Shown here piece by piece: positions 8,335-17,248 of a DNA stretch of 64,000 nt. The notes under the pieces are model-generated. The model had not been told where the DNA came from. It was given only the letters and a program-made list of their open reading frames with translations, and ran no database searches. The DNA comes from Promicromonospora soli (GTDB lineage: Bacteria > Actinomycetota > Actinomycetes > Actinomycetales > Cellulomonadaceae), in the NCBI RefSeq assembly GCF_014653785.1, contig NZ_BNAS01000004.1:193046-257045 (forward strand), in the 5' to 3' direction. Positions within the stretch are counted from its first letter, which is position 1. Each line of letters begins with the position of its first letter. The translations under genes and the position numbers were made by a program.

Positions 8335-8603
8335 GCCGGGAACGAGTCGACCGCGTCGTCCTCGCCGTCGCCGTCGGTATCCACGGAGATCGTCCGCGTT
8401 CCGCCGGCGTTCTCCAGGACGACGTCGGGCCGCCCGTCACCATCGGTGTCGTACAGCTCGACGTCGGGGACGCCGTCGGCGTCGTAGTCCTCGAACTGGG
8501 CGTCCACCACGCCGTCGCCGTCGGTGTCTGCGACCTCGACGTCAGTGATGCCGTCGCCGTCGAGGTCGTGCTTGCCGGGCTGGTCGGCCAGGAACTCGGA
8601 CAC
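8331..8603 (-). CDS. Small acidic protein of DxDxDG calcium-binding-like repeats
   Basis: The predicted product is about 90 residues and strongly acidic. It carries at least four loops of the DxDxDGxxD type (DLDGDGITD, DTDGDGVVD, DTDGDGRPD, DTDGDGEDD) and a near match, DYDADGVPD. These resemble the calcium-binding loops of EF-hand, dockerin and thrombospondin type 3 repeats. There is no signal peptide or membrane segment, so it may be cytosolic, which is unusual for such repeats. I chose the GTG at 8603 because AAGGAG lies 6 nt before it; ATGs at 8624 and 8645 would extend it, the latter overlapping the 3' end of the MFS gene. It is probably co-transcribed with that gene. Calcium binding is inference. 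Confidence 0.7.
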   Translation of the reverse strand: MSEFLADQPGKHDLDGDGITDVEVADTDGDGVVDAQFEDYDADGVPDVELYDTDGDGRPDVVLENAGGTRTISVDTDGDGEDDAVDSFPA

Positions 8604-8631
8604 GTGGTTCTCCTTGCTCGTCATCTGCTCG

Positions 8632-9936
8632 TCATCGCTTGTCATCGCTGCCGGATGCTCCCCCGATCATGCACCACGCGGCGGGCTGTCCGCGCCGGAC
8701 AGCCAGGACCAGGCCCACCGCGGCCACGCCGACCACCACGGCCCCCAGCGCCGGCAGGGCCGACACGCCCGACCGCGCCACGACGAGCGACGCCAGCGCT
8801 GCCCCGACCGCGATGCCGCCGTTGAACAGCACGGGGATCAGCGCGCCCGCGAACGAGCGGCGCTCGGGTCCGGCCAGGCGCAGGATCAGAGTCTGCGCGA
8901 AGGGCGGCATCCCGCCCGAAACGACGCCCCACGCCACGACCACGGCGATCCCGACCACCGGGCCGGCATCCACGACGCCGAGGCCCAGCACGGTCAGCGC
9001 GGTCGCGGCCACGCTCACCACGAGGGCGGGGCCGCTCCGGTCGCCGAGCCGGCCCGCCAGCGCGACCCCCACGGCCGACGCGAGCCCGAACACCAGCAGC
9101 AGGGAACCCATGCCGCCCGGCAGGGCCTGCGCGGGCGCCTCCGTCAGGCGGGTGACGTACGTGTAGGCGCCGTAGTGGCCCACCAGGACGAGCGCGACGA
9201 GCCCGGTCACCGCCAGGAGCCGTCCCATCCCCCGCTGCGGCGCGAGGGCGGCGCCTCCCGCGTCGGGCGAAGCGCCGTCCGCCGTCGTGCCGCCGGTCCC
9301 GACAGCGCGGGCGACGACCAGCCTGACCACTACCGCACCCAGGAGGCTCAGGGCCGCGAGGGCCCAGAAGGCGGCCCGCCAGCCGGCGGCGTCCGCCACG
9401 AGCCGCGCCAGCGGCGTGCCCACCACCATCCCGAGGGTCGCCCCGCCCAGGACGACGGCGATCGCGCGCCCGAGCAGGCGGTCGGAGACCAGGTCGGCGA
9501 CGTGCGCATTCGTGGTCGCCCACAGCAGCCCGACGGCGGACGCGCCAAGGACCCGCGCGCCGGCCGCCACCGGGAACGTCGGGGCGAGGGCCGTGAGCGC
9601 GGACGACAGCGCCAGGACGGCCAGCCCGCCGGCGATCACCGCGCGGCGGTCCCACCGGTGCGTCAGCCGGACGAGCGGGAAGCTCAGGACCACGACGACC
9701 GCCGCCCACATCGAGACGAGCAGGCCGGTGCTCGACTCGGCGACGCCGAGGCCGGTGCTCATCTGTTCGAGCACAGCAGTGGGAAGCATCTCGGCGGTGA
9801 CCATGAGCAGCGTCCCGGCGCCGAGCACGAGCAGCGAGGGCCACGGCAGGACGTCCGCGGGCGGTGCTCCCAAGCGGGTGCCTGAAGGCGGTTCGACGAC
9901 CAACCCTGCTGCTGGGGAATTGCCTGTTGTCTCCAT
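8632..9936 (-). CDS. MFS transporter, 12-TM DHA1 type
   Basis: The 434-residue membrane protein has about 12 hydrophobic helices. The loop after the second helix carries an MFS motif A-like sequence (RLTHRWDRRAV). Helix sequences such as LLATTNAHVADLV and VVLGGATLGMVVGTPLA are those of the sugar-efflux/chloramphenicol-exporter branch. The substrate cannot be read from sequence. The METTGNSP start at 9936 was preferred to an ATG at 9975 because the extension would run across the operator. It is divergent from the MerR gene with a perfect dyad between them, so MerR control is likely. The acidic-repeat gene follows directly. Confidence 0.88.
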   Translation of the reverse strand: METTGNSPAAGLVVEPPSGTRLGAPPADVLPWPSLLVLGAGTLLMVTAEMLPTAVLEQMSTGLGVAESSTGLLVSMWAAVVVVLSFPLVRLTHRWDRRAVIAGGLAVLALSSALTALAPTFPVAAGARVLGASAVGLLWATTNAHVADLVSDRLLGRAIAVVLGGATLGMVVGTPLARLVADAAGWRAAFWALAALSLLGAVVVRLVVARAVGTGGTTADGASPDAGGAALAPQRGMGRLLAVTGLVALVLVGHYGAYTYVTRLTEAPAQALPGGMGSLLLVFGLASAVGVALAGRLGDRSGPALVVSVAATALTVLGLGVVDAGPVVGIAVVVAWGVVSGGMPPFAQTLILRLAGPERRSFAGALIPVLFNGGIAVGAALASLVVARSGVSALPALGAVVVGVAAVGLVLAVRRGQPAAWCMIGGASGSDDKR

Positions 9937-9953
9937 GTCGGCAACGCTAAAGT

Positions 9954-9977
9954 TTGACACCAGTGTCAATGTCAAGC
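9954..9977. promoter_or_regulatory. MerR-type operator between MFS and merR genes
   Basis: The perfect dyad TTGACAC-CA-GTGTCAA occupies 9954-9969. On the minus strand an overlapping TTGACA (9972-9977) can act as a -35, with a candidate -10 near 9948-9953 about 19 nt away. A long spacer containing the dyad is the arrangement MerR-family activators use. It probably controls the MFS gene and the divergent merR gene. Confidence 0.65.
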
Positions 9978-9995
9978 CCTGCTCGGAGGTAGTCC

Positions 9996-10391
9996 ATGAA
10001 GATCGGTGAGCTCGCCACGCGAACGGGTGTGACCACCCGTCTCATCCGGTACTACGAGCAGCAGGAGCTGCTCGAGGCGGACCGTGCGCCCAACGGCTAC
10101 CGCACATACACCGAGGCGCACGTGGAGCGGGTCTCGCGCGTGGCCGGCCTGGTCCAGGCGGGCATCCCGACCCGGCTGGTCAAGGTCCTCCTCGACACCG
10201 AGGACGCCGCGGCGCGCAAGCAGCCGACCTGCCCGCGCGAGGTCGCCGAGCAGCTCGCCACGGAGCTGGTGGGCGTGCAGGCGCGCATCGACTGCCTCAC
10301 CCGGAGCCGGGACGCTATCCGCAGCTTCCTGACGGCTACCCAGCACGAGGTGCTGCTGCGCGAGGAACGAGAGCCCGCGGTCGCCGTCTGA
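9996..10391 (+). CDS. MerR family transcriptional regulator
   Basis: The 131-residue protein starts with the MerR winged helix-turn-helix (MKIGELATRTGVTTRLIRYYEQ, then the wing NGYRTYTEAHV). A helical dimerisation segment follows from about residue 75, with CPREVAEQLATELVGVQARIDCLTRSRDAIRSF. Two cysteines are present (in PTCPRE and IDCLTR), but the metal-binding pattern of CueR or ZntR is absent, so the inducer is unknown. GGAGG lies 8 nt before the ATG. It is divergent from the MFS exporter gene across a perfect dyad, which suggests it regulates that exporter and itself. This is the usual regulator-efflux arrangement. Confidence 0.92.
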   Translation: MKIGELATRTGVTTRLIRYYEQQELLEADRAPNGYRTYTEAHVERVSRVAGLVQAGIPTRLVKVLLDTEDAAARKQPTCPREVAEQLATELVGVQARIDCLTRSRDAIRSFLTATQHEVLLREEREPAVAV

Positions 10392-10416
10392 CCGGCTGGG
10401 CCTCCGACCTGCTGGG

Positions 10417-10502
10417 CCGAAGTAGAACTGTGGCGAGATAGAACTGTGGCCGAGGCGATGATCATCACCTCGGCCACAGTTCTATCTCGCCATCTACTTC
10501 GG
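10417..10502. terminator. Long near-perfect hairpin between convergent genes
   Basis: The 24-nt arms at 10432-10455 and 10468-10491 are fully complementary around a 12-nt loop. An outer 10-bp stem (10417-10426 with 10493-10502) continues after an asymmetric internal loop. The left side holds a partial direct duplication of TAGAACTGTGGC. The structure sits between the 3' ends of merR and the DivIVA-like gene, 8 nt from the latter's stop, so a bidirectional terminator is plausible. There is no T-tract, and the sequence is unrelated to the other palindromes here. Confidence 0.7.
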
Positions 10503-10509
10503 CACGGGG

Positions 10510-11061
10510 TCACTCCACCCCGAGCAGGACCTCCACCGCACGGCTCAGGAACGCGTCCACCGAGGCCTCGTCGTAGGCGTCGGCACCGCGGGCCCGGCCG
10601 AACGTGGCCGACCGGATGTCGCCCGCGGTCAGCGGCTCCTGACGGTCGAAGTACCCGATCAGCCGGTCGCACAGGTCGTCGACGTCGTCCTTGTCGTAAC
10701 CCTGGGCGCCGCGGTCGGCGGGTGCGAACTTCTCGCCGTCGGGCCGGCCCAGCCGCCCGTAAAGCGAACGCGCACGCTCGGCGAGCGCGTTCATCCAGGC
10801 CTGCTGGCCGTGCGCGGCCGCGTACTCCGCACGCTGCCGGGCGATGAACGCCGCCTCCAGCCGGTCGAGCGCCGCGTCGACCTCGTGGGTGTTGTACCCG
10901 CCACGGGTCAGGTCGAATGTCGAGGCCTGGATGTCGGCACTCGTCAGCCGGTCCGCAGTGCGTCCCTCGTATGCCTGCCGGGCGTGCTCGAAGAACTCGT
11001 CGACCTCGTCCTTGTCGTACCCGGTGCGCATCGCGGGAACGCTGTTGAACATCCCACTCAC
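10510..11061 (-). CDS. DivIVA domain-containing protein
   Basis: The 183-residue protein is built from repeated DivIVA-like motifs of the form F-x-x-x-R-x-GYDxxEVDxF. Examples are [46 protein letters not shown] and [21 protein letters not shown] helical segment follows the second unit ([24 protein letters not shown]). Actinobacterial proteins of this type are much shorter than Wag31/DivIVA, and their role is unclear; a link to polar growth or envelope organisation is only suggested by the domain. Its ATG overlaps the TGA of rlmN by 4 nt, so it is the last gene of the frr-cdsA-rlmN run. A long hairpin follows the stop. Confidence 0.85.
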   Translation of the reverse strand: MSGMFNSVPAMRTGYDKDEVDEFFEHARQAYEGRTADRLTSADIQASTFDLTRGGYNTHEVDAALDRLEAAFIARQRAEYAAAHGQQAWMNALAERARSLYGRLGRPDGEKFAPADRGAQGYDKDDVDDLCDRLIGYFDRQEPLTAGDIRSATFGRARGADAYDEASVDAFLSRAVEVLLGVE

Positions 11062-12218
11062 TCGTCGTCCTCCTCAGCCGCCAGCTGCCCGCATGCCCCG
11101 TCGATGTCGCTGCCGCGGGTGTCACGGATGGTGGTCGGGATCCCGTGACCGCGCAATCGTGCCACAAACTCGTCCTCCACCTCACGATCGCTCGCAGTCC
11201 AGATCGATCCGGGGGTCGGGTTGAGCGGGATCGGGTTCACGTGCACCCATCCGCGGCCGCGCGCGTTGAGCTTCTCGCCCAGCAGGTCAGCGCGCCACGC
11301 GTGGTCGTTCATGTCCTTGATCAAGGCGTACTCGATGGACACACGACGCCCCGTCACCTCGAAGTAGTTCCGCGCGGTGTCCAGCGTCTCGTCCACGCTC
11401 CAGCGGGTGTTGATCGGCACCAGCTCGGAGCGCAGGTCGTCGTCGGGCGCGTGCAGCGACACCGCGAGCGTCACCGGGATGCCCTCCTTGGTGAGCTTCT
11501 GCATGGCCGGGACCAGGCCCACCGTGGAGACCGTGATGTTGCGGGCCGACATGCCGAGGCCCTCCGGCTGCGGCGCCACCAGGGCCCGCACCGTCTCCAT
11601 CACTGCCTTGTAGTTGGCCAGCGGCTCACCCATACCCATGAACACCAGGTTGTTCAGCCGGGTGACGCCGCCGGGGATCTCGCCGTCGGCCAGCGAGCGG
11701 AACGCCGCGCGGACCTGCTCCAGGATCTCCGCCGTCGACAGGTTGCGCGTCAGCCCCAGCTGGCCCGTGGCACAGAACGGGCACGCCATACCGCAGCCGG
11801 CCTGGCTCGAGACGCAGAGCGTGGTGCGGTTCGGGTAGCGCATCAGCACCGACTCGACCTTGGCGTCGTCGAACAGGTGCCACAGGGTCTTGACGGTGGT
11901 GCCGCCGTCGGCCTCCAGCTTGCGCGTGGGGCGGATCAGCTCCGGGAACATCGTGGCCGCGAGGTTCTCCCGGGACTTCGCCGGGAGGTCCGTCATCTTC
12001 GCCGCGTCGCTCGTGTAGTGCGTGAAGTAGTGCGTGGCGAGCTGCTTGGCGCGGAACGCCGGCTCCCCCGCCTCGATCACGGAGGCCACCCGCTCCTCGG
12101 GCGTGAGGTCGGCGAAGTGCCTCGGCGGCTTGCCGCGGCGCTTGGGCGCCATCTGCAGCGGAATCGCAGGGGTCTCGTCCGAGGGCCGGACGGTCGGCTG
12201 GGCGAGGGACGTTTTCAT
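11058..12218 (-). CDS. rlmN: 23S rRNA (adenine(2503)-C(2))-methyltransferase
   Basis: RlmN is a radical SAM enzyme that methylates C2 of A2503 in 23S rRNA, and of A37 in some tRNAs, and supports ribosomal accuracy. The 386-residue protein has the expected length. The radical SAM cluster motif CxxxCxxC is visible as CGMACPFC within [30 protein letters not shown] and [11 protein letters not shown] are RlmN signatures, and the C-terminal region ends in [16 protein letters not shown], which carries the second mechanistic Cys. The ATG overlaps the stop of cdsA (TGATG), and the stop overlaps the start of the DivIVA-like gene. Confidence 0.97.
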   Translation of the reverse strand: MKTSLAQPTVRPSDETPAIPLQMAPKRRGKPPRHFADLTPEERVASVIEAGEPAFRAKQLATHYFTHYTSDAAKMTDLPAKSRENLAATMFPELIRPTRKLEADGGTTVKTLWHLFDDAKVESVLMRYPNRTTLCVSSQAGCGMACPFCATGQLGLTRNLSTAEILEQVRAAFRSLADGEIPGGVTRLNNLVFMGMGEPLANYKAVMETVRALVAPQPEGLGMSARNITVSTVGLVPAMQKLTKEGIPVTLAVSLHAPDDDLRSELVPINTRWSVDETLDTARNYFEVTGRRVSIEYALIKDMNDHAWRADLLGEKLNARGRGWVHVNPIPLNPTPGSIWTASDREVEDEFVARLRGHGIPTTIRDTRGSDIDGACGQLAAEEDDE

Positions 12219-13105
12219 CAGGCAACCACCGAGAGCACGAGATAGACGAAGGGCGCTGTGATCAGCATCGAGTCGAGACGGTCCAGCACGCCCCCGTGCC
12301 CCGGGAGCAATGAGCCCATGTCCTTCAATTCTAGGTCACGCTTGAGCAGCGATTCAGCGAGATCGCCCACAGTTGCAGTGACGGCGGTCATGACCCCGAG
12401 CGCGATGCCGAGCACCGGGCTCTCTCCCAGCCCGTACACCGCTCCGAGCACGCCCACCGCCGTGGCCAGCACTATCGAGCCGGCCAGGCCCTCCCACGAC
12501 TTCTTGGGGCTCACTGTCGGCGCCAGCGGGTGCCGGCCCAGCATCACGCCGGCGACGTAGCCGCCGGTGTCGTTGGCGACCGCCAGGAGGATGAACAGCA
12601 CCACGCGGATCTCGCCGTCGGGCTGCGCCAGCATCAGCACCACGAAGCCGGCCATGAACGGGAGGTACGCGCCGGCGAAGACGGCCGCGGCGGAGTCCCG
12701 CACGGCGCCCAGGCCGGAGCCGTCGAGCGCCCTCCACACCACGGCGGCGGCGACCGTCAGCACGAAGGCGACGAACAGCGCCTCCGGGCCGCCCCGGTAT
12801 GCCGAGACGACCATGCCGGCGGCCCCCACGAACAGCGGGACCATGGGCAGGTGCAGGTCGCGGCGCGCGAACGCCTGGCGCAGCTCCCAGAGGCCCGCCC
12901 ACATGAGGGCGACCACGAACAGGACGAACGGCTCGGGCCGCCAGTACAACGACGCCCCGACGATGCCGAGCAGCCCGAGACCGACGAGAATCGCGGCGGG
13001 CAGGTTGCGGCCCGCGCGCGACGCTTGCGGGGTAGGTGCGGACTCAGGGCTCACGACGACGTGCGCATTATCTCGCTCAGTTCTGTCTCGAGGCGGTGCG
13101 GACAT
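12218..13105 (-). CDS. cdsA: Phosphatidate cytidylyltransferase
   Basis: CdsA makes CDP-diacylglycerol from phosphatidic acid and CTP at the membrane, the branch point for phospholipid synthesis including phosphatidylinositol. The 295-residue protein has about eight hydrophobic helices. Near the C-terminus is the family signature [21 protein letters not shown] followed by DRLDS. Upstream, [12 protein letters not shown] is a second conserved cytoplasmic segment. The ATG overlaps the frr stop and the stop overlaps the rlmN start, so frr, cdsA and rlmN are translationally coupled. Confidence 0.97.
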   Translation of the reverse strand: MSAPPRDRTERDNAHVVVSPESAPTPQASRAGRNLPAAILVGLGLLGIVGASLYWRPEPFVLFVVALMWAGLWELRQAFARRDLHLPMVPLFVGAAGMVVSAYRGGPEALFVAFVLTVAAAVVWRALDGSGLGAVRDSAAAVFAGAYLPFMAGFVVLMLAQPDGEIRVVLFILLAVANDTGGYVAGVMLGRHPLAPTVSPKKSWEGLAGSIVLATAVGVLGAVYGLGESPVLGIALGVMTAVTATVGDLAESLLKRDLELKDMGSLLPGHGGVLDRLDSMLITAPFVYLVLSVVA

Positions 13106-13665
13106 CAGACCTCGAGCAGCTCGCTCTCCTTGCTGGAGAGCAACTGGTCGATGACGTCGACGTGGCTCTTGGTGAGCTTGTCCAGCTCCTTCTCGGCGCG
13201 CGTGACCTCGTCCTCGCCGGCCTCACCGTCCTTGACGATGCGGTCCAGCTCTTCCTTGGCCTTGCGCCGGATGTTGCGCACGGAGACGCGCGCCTCCTCG
13301 GCCTTAGTCTTGGCGAGCTTCACATAGTCGCGACGGCGCTCCTCCGTGAGGGAGGGCAGCACCACGCGGACGACGTTGCCGTCGGTCGCCGGGTTCACGC
13401 CCAGGTCCGAGTCGCGCAGCGCCTTCTCGACGGCAGGCAGCGAGGTCTTGTCGAACGGGGCCACCATCACCGTGCGGGCATCCGGGATGTTGAACGACGC
13501 CAGCTGCTGCAGCGGCGTGGGCGCGCCGTAGTAGTCGACCGTGATCTTGCTGAACATCCCAGCGTTCGCGCGACCGGTGCGGATACCCGCGAAGTCCTCC
13601 TTGGCGACCTCGATCGCCTTCTCCATCTTTTCCTCGGCTTCGAGGAGGGTCTCGTCGATCACCAC
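13105..13665 (-). CDS. frr: Ribosome recycling factor
   Basis: RRF splits post-termination ribosomes together with EF-G. The 186-residue protein matches the family length (about 185) and is collinear from end to end. The N-terminal helix reads [23 protein letters not shown]. The central domain has [13 protein letters not shown], and the C-terminal helices carry [29 protein letters not shown]. It lies about 105 nt downstream of pyrH, the conserved bacterial order rpsB-tsf-pyrH-frr-cdsA, and overlaps the start of cdsA. Confidence 0.98.
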   Translation of the reverse strand: MVIDETLLEAEEKMEKAIEVAKEDFAGIRTGRANAGMFSKITVDYYGAPTPLQQLASFNIPDARTVMVAPFDKTSLPAVEKALRDSDLGVNPATDGNVVRVVLPSLTEERRRDYVKLAKTKAEEARVSVRNIRRKAKEELDRIVKDGEAGEDEVTRAEKELDKLTKSHVDVIDQLLSSKESELLEV

Positions 13666-13771
13666 TGCTCCTGTCGTTCGTCTACGGGTGGTGCCGGGGC
13701 CACTCTACGGACAGTTTGCCCGGCTACCGAAAGGATCGCGCGTTTGCCGGGACTCGCCCGTCCGCACGTGG

Positions 13772-14527
13772 TTAGCGTGTGGTGATCAGCGTGCCGATCG
13801 GCTCGCCGGCCAGCGCACGGGTGACATTGCCCTCGCCCTCCATGCCGAAGACTCGCATCTGGACGTCGTTGTCGCGGCACATGGCCAGCGCCGTGTCGTC
13901 CATGACGCCGAGCCGGTTCACGAGGGCGTCGGTGTAGGTCAGGTGGTCGAGCTTCTTCGCGTCAGGGTTGCGGCGGGGGTCGGAGTCGTACACGCCGTCG
14001 ACGCCGTTCTTGCCCATGACCACCTGCTCGCAGTGCGTCTCCAGGGCGCGCTGCACCGAGACGGTGTCGGTGGAGAAGTACGGCATGCCTGCGCCCGCGC
14101 CGAAGATGACCACGCGGCCCTTCTCCATGTGCCGGATCGCGCGCAGCGGGATGTACGGCTCGGCGACCTGGCCCATCGTGATGGCGGTCTGCACGCGCGT
14201 CTTGACGCCGGCCTGCTCCAGGAAGTCCTGGAGGGCCAGGCAGTTCATGACCGTGCCCAGCATGCCCATGTAGTCCGCGCGGGCGCGGTCCATCCCGGCC
14301 ACGCTCAGCTCGGCGCCGCGGAAGAAGTTCCCGCCGCCGACGACGATCGCGACCTGCACGCCGTCGCGGACGGCCACGCCGATCTCCTTCGCTATACGCC
14401 GGACGACGTCGGCGTCGAGCCCTACGCTGCCGCCGCCGAACGCCTCGCCCGACAGCTTCAGGAGCACCCGCCGGGCCGGCTTGCCATCCATGTCCACCGC
14501 GAAGTTCTGGGTCGCCTCGTCGCTCAC
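13772..14527 (-). CDS. pyrH: UMP kinase
   Basis: PyrH phosphorylates UMP to UDP with ATP in pyrimidine synthesis. It belongs to the amino-acid kinase fold and is usually a hexamer controlled by GTP and UTP. The 251-residue protein shows the N-terminal [13 protein letters not shown], the glycine-rich [15 protein letters not shown], the UMP-binding region [13 protein letters not shown], and [18 protein letters not shown] short N-terminal extension before RRVLLKLSG is common in actinobacteria. It lies in the conserved rpsB-tsf-pyrH-frr order; the 282-nt gap to tsf contains a strong hairpin, so pyrH probably has its own promoter. Confidence 0.98.
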   Translation of the reverse strand: MSDEATQNFAVDMDGKPARRVLLKLSGEAFGGGSVGLDADVVRRIAKEIGVAVRDGVQVAIVVGGGNFFRGAELSVAGMDRARADYMGMLGTVMNCLALQDFLEQAGVKTRVQTAITMGQVAEPYIPLRAIRHMEKGRVVIFGAGAGMPYFSTDTVSVQRALETHCEQVVMGKNGVDGVYDSDPRRNPDAKKLDHLTYTDALVNRLGVMDDTALAMCRDNDVQMRVFGMEGEGNVTRALAGEPIGTLITTR

Positions 14528-14762
14528 TGGTTCGTCACCCTTCGGTCGTCACTGTCGGACACTGGCCCTCCCGGAATACTGCCCGACTCGCGGGCAACGC
14601 ACCTCCGCGCCGGGCAGAGGCGTCCGGGACGACCTCGAGACCCCTGGTGCGAGGTGGAGCCCACCCGGCTCTACACCGCACCGAAGATATCGAAGTCGCC
14701 GCGCTCCATTCAGGAGCGTGGCCTGCGAGCCGTCCCCGTCGACGGGACCGGCCCGCGTATGC

Positions 14763-14800
14763 GTCGGCCCGGCCCGCGCCGAAGCGCGGACCGGGCCGAC
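14763..14800 (-). terminator. Stem-loop terminator after tsf
   Basis: GTCGGCCCGG at 14763-14772 pairs with CCGGGCCGAC at 14791-14800, and the inner bases (CGCGC, GCGCG) extend the stem. It begins 10 nt after the tsf stop on the minus strand. No T-tract follows, as is common for actinobacterial terminators. The rest of the 14528-14809 gap shows no gene and presumably carries the pyrH promoter. Confidence 0.7.
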
Positions 14801-14809
14801 CGAGCTGCG

Positions 14810-15649
14810 TCAGGAACCGACGCGGAAACGCACGAACGCGGTCAGGGATCCGTTCACGGCGGCGACGTGCTTGCCGACCGTGGTCTTCGGGTCCTTGGCC
14901 AGCGGCTGGTCGATGAGAACGACCTCCTTGAAGAAGCCGTTCAGGCGACCCTCGACGATCTTGGGCAGCGCGGCCTCCGGCTTGCCCTCGTTCTTCGAGG
15001 TCTCCAGAGCGATCGCACGCTCCTTCTCGACGACGTCCGCCGGTACGTCCTCACGCGTGAGGTACTTCGGGGCCATCGCCGCGATGTGCTGCGCGACGTC
15101 CTTGGCGACGGCCGCACCGGCCTCGTCGGTGACGACGAGGACACCGATCGACGGCGGCAGGTCCTTGGCCGTCTTGTGGAGGTAGGTCGTGACCTTGGGG
15201 CCCTCGACGCGCGCGACGCGGCGCAGGACGAGCTTCTCGCCCAGCGTTGCGCCCTGAACGGCGATGAGCTCGGCGACGGTGCCCTCAGCGGCGGCGGCGG
15301 CCGCGGCCGCAACCTCGTCGGTGGCACCGGCGGCAGCCACGGCCTCGAGGACGGCGTCGGCCAGCGCGATGAACTTCTCGTTCTTGACGACGAAGTCGGT
15401 CTCGGCGTTCAGCTCGATCATCGTGGCGACCTGGCCGGCCGCGGTGTCCTCGACCTTGACGGCCACGAGGCCCTCGGACGTGGCGTTGCCCTCGCGCTTG
15501 GCGGCGCGGGCCAGGCCCTTGGTGCGGATGATCTCGATGGCCTTCTCGGCGTTGCCGTCGGCCTCGTCGAGGGCCTTCTTGACGTCGAGCATGCCGGCGC
15601 CGGTCCGCTCACGCAGCGCCTTGATGTCAGCGGCGGTGTAGTTCGCCAT
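14810..15649 (-). CDS. tsf: Elongation factor Ts
   Basis: EF-Ts is the guanine nucleotide exchange factor that regenerates EF-Tu-GTP. The 279-residue protein starts at MANYTAADIKALRERTGAGM. It contains the conserved N-terminal module MLDVKKALDEADGNAEKAIEI, then the EF-Tu-contacting core with ELNAETDFVVKNEKF. The frame stays open upstream, but that region is antisense-like Arg/Pro-rich sequence; the true start is fixed by the family N-terminus at 15649. It follows rpsB after a gap of about 105 nt containing a stem-loop, the universal rpsB-tsf pair. Confidence 0.98.
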   Translation of the reverse strand: MANYTAADIKALRERTGAGMLDVKKALDEADGNAEKAIEIIRTKGLARAAKREGNATSEGLVAVKVEDTAAGQVATMIELNAETDFVVKNEKFIALADAVLEAVAAAGATDEVAAAAAAAAEGTVAELIAVQGATLGEKLVLRRVARVEGPKVTTYLHKTAKDLPPSIGVLVVTDEAGAAVAKDVAQHIAAMAPKYLTREDVPADVVEKERAIALETSKNEGKPEAALPKIVEGRLNGFFKEVVLIDQPLAKDPKTTVGKHVAAVNGSLTAFVRFRVGS

Positions 15650-15712
15650 TGTTCTGGTCCTCCGTGCAGTCGTGTTGTTCGTGGGAGGTCGTGCGACCTT
15701 CAGGAGCGGAGC

Positions 15713-15747
15713 GCCGACCGGGTCCGGATGAAGCGGACCCGGCCGAC
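15713..15747 (-). terminator. Stem-loop in the rpsB-tsf intergenic region
   Basis: CCGGGTCCG (15718-15726) pairs exactly with CGGACCCGG (15734-15742) around a 7-nt loop, with weaker pairing outside. It lies just after the rpsB stop. It may act as a partial terminator or an mRNA-processing or stability element that sets the ratio of S2 to EF-Ts. Confidence 0.5.
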
Positions 15748-15755
15748 GCAGCGCG

Positions 15756-16742
15756 TCACTTCTCGGTCTCGGCCTCGGCGGCCTCCGGGGCGACCTCAGC
15801 GGCAGCCTCGGTGACCTCGGGGGCGGCGGCCGGAGCGGCCTCGGCGGCCTCGACGGCCTCCACGACCTCGGCGGGAGCAGCCGGGGTGGCGGCCTGAGCA
15901 GCCTCGACAGCGGCCTCGGAGACGGTGTCCCCGGTGGCCTCAGCCGGAGCGTCGACCGTGCCCTCGGTGGTCTCGCCGGCCAGGAGCTCGCGCTCCCACT
16001 CGGCGAGCGGCTCGGCGGCGGCCTCGGCCTCGGCACCGGTCTTGCCACCCGAGTGGCGCTGCATGAGGCCCTCGGCGGCGGCGTCCGCGATCACGCGGGT
16101 GAGCAGCGTGACAGAGCGGATCGCGTCGTCGTTGCCCGGGATCGCGTAGTCGACCATGTCGGGGTCGCAGTTGGTGTCGAGGATCGCCACGACGGGGATG
16201 CCCAGCTTGCGGGCCTCGTCCACCGCGAGGTGCTCCTTGTTCGTGTCGACGATCCAGACGGCCGAGGGAACCTTGGCCATGTCACGGATACCGCCGAGCG
16301 TGCGCGCGAGCTTGTCCTTCTCGCGGCGCAGGACCAGGAGCTCCTTCTTCGTGAGGCCCGAGGCGGCCACGTCGTCGAAGTCGATCTCCTCGAGCTCCTT
16401 CATCCGCTGCAGGCGCTTGTGCACCGTGGTGAAGTTCGTGAGCATGCCACCGAGCCAGCGGTGGTTCACGTAGGGCATCCCGACGCGGGCGGCCTGCTCG
16501 GCCACGGGCTCCTGTGCCTGCTTCTTGGTGCCGACGAAGAGGATCGAGCCGCCGTGGGCGACCGTCTCCTTGACGAAGTCGTAGGCGCTGTCGATGAAGT
16601 GCAGCGACTGCTGCAGGTCGACGATGTAGATGCCGTTGCGCTCCGTGAAGATGAAGCGCTTCATCTTCGGGTTCCAACGGCGGGTCTGGTGTCCGAAGTG
16701 GACACCGCTCTCGAGGAGCTGGCGCATGGACACGACGGCCAT
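15756..16742 (-). CDS. rpsB: 30S ribosomal protein S2
   Basis: S2 is a structural protein of the small ribosomal subunit that binds near S1 and 16S rRNA helices. The N-terminal about 235 residues match the family closely: [65 protein letters not shown] and [19 protein letters not shown]. The protein totals 328 residues because of a long C-terminal tail rich in Ala, Glu and Pro. Such tails are common in high-GC actinobacteria and are probably disordered. It is the first gene of the rpsB-tsf unit, and a long leader lies upstream. Confidence 0.98.
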   Translation of the reverse strand: MAVVSMRQLLESGVHFGHQTRRWNPKMKRFIFTERNGIYIVDLQQSLHFIDSAYDFVKETVAHGGSILFVGTKKQAQEPVAEQAARVGMPYVNHRWLGGMLTNFTTVHKRLQRMKELEEIDFDDVAASGLTKKELLVLRREKDKLARTLGGIRDMAKVPSAVWIVDTNKEHLAVDEARKLGIPVVAILDTNCDPDMVDYAIPGNDDAIRSVTLLTRVIADAAAEGLMQRHSGGKTGAEAEAAAEPLAEWERELLAGETTEGTVDAPAEATGDTVSEAAVEAAQAATPAAPAEVVEAVEAAEAAPAAAPEVTEAAAEVAPEAAEAETEK

Positions 16743-17248
16743 GACACGTCCTTTCGGTGCGGCCGAGATCGACTCGGGTGCTCCGCACGCATTTCAGGGC
16801 GGCCCCAGGCTGACGCCCTGGACCGCGGGTTCGGTTGAGGTCGGCACCGATGTTGGTGCCCCTGGCGCCACGCCTTGCCCGACGCCGACCCTGTGGGCCG
16901 GACCGCTGCCGGACGCGACTTGATGTGACGCGCGTTGTCGACCGGGTTCTCCCTGCCGGTGGACTGCTCGTCTGCCAGACGAGGAGAGCATGCCGGTCGC
17001 GGGTGGAAGTCTACCCGACCGGCCCCCGCAACGATGACCCGAGTGCAGTGCGGCAACTGTGACGTCCCGCGCTCCCGCGGAGACCTTGATCCGGGGCGCA
17101 GCTCTGTAATTCCTCGCGCCGCCGGAACGACCCTCGCGACGGCGCCAGCAGGCGGCGAGCACGACCACAGGGAGGGCTCGAGCCTGCTTGTGCACAGGCG
17201 GGCCTCCGCCGCCCGCTCCGGCGCGGCCACCCGGGTGATGCTCACGGG
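16743..17248 (-). promoter_or_regulatory. rpsB upstream region, no gene seen
   Basis: This 506-nt stretch separates rpsB (minus) from the M23 peptidase gene (plus). I see no convincing coding sequence. It contains two small hairpins: GGCACC-GATGTT-GGTGCC at 16841-16858, and CTCGTCTG-CCAGACGAG near 16967-16984. On the minus strand TAGACT at 17008-17013 is a plausible -10 for rpsB, giving a leader of about 260 nt that could carry ribosomal-protein autoregulation. This is a weak reading. Confidence 0.35.

Noticed and set aside
10446-10847. A short plus-strand frame starting inside the long hairpin at 10417-10502
   Set aside because: It begins in the stem, has no ribosome site and is antisense to the DivIVA-like gene.
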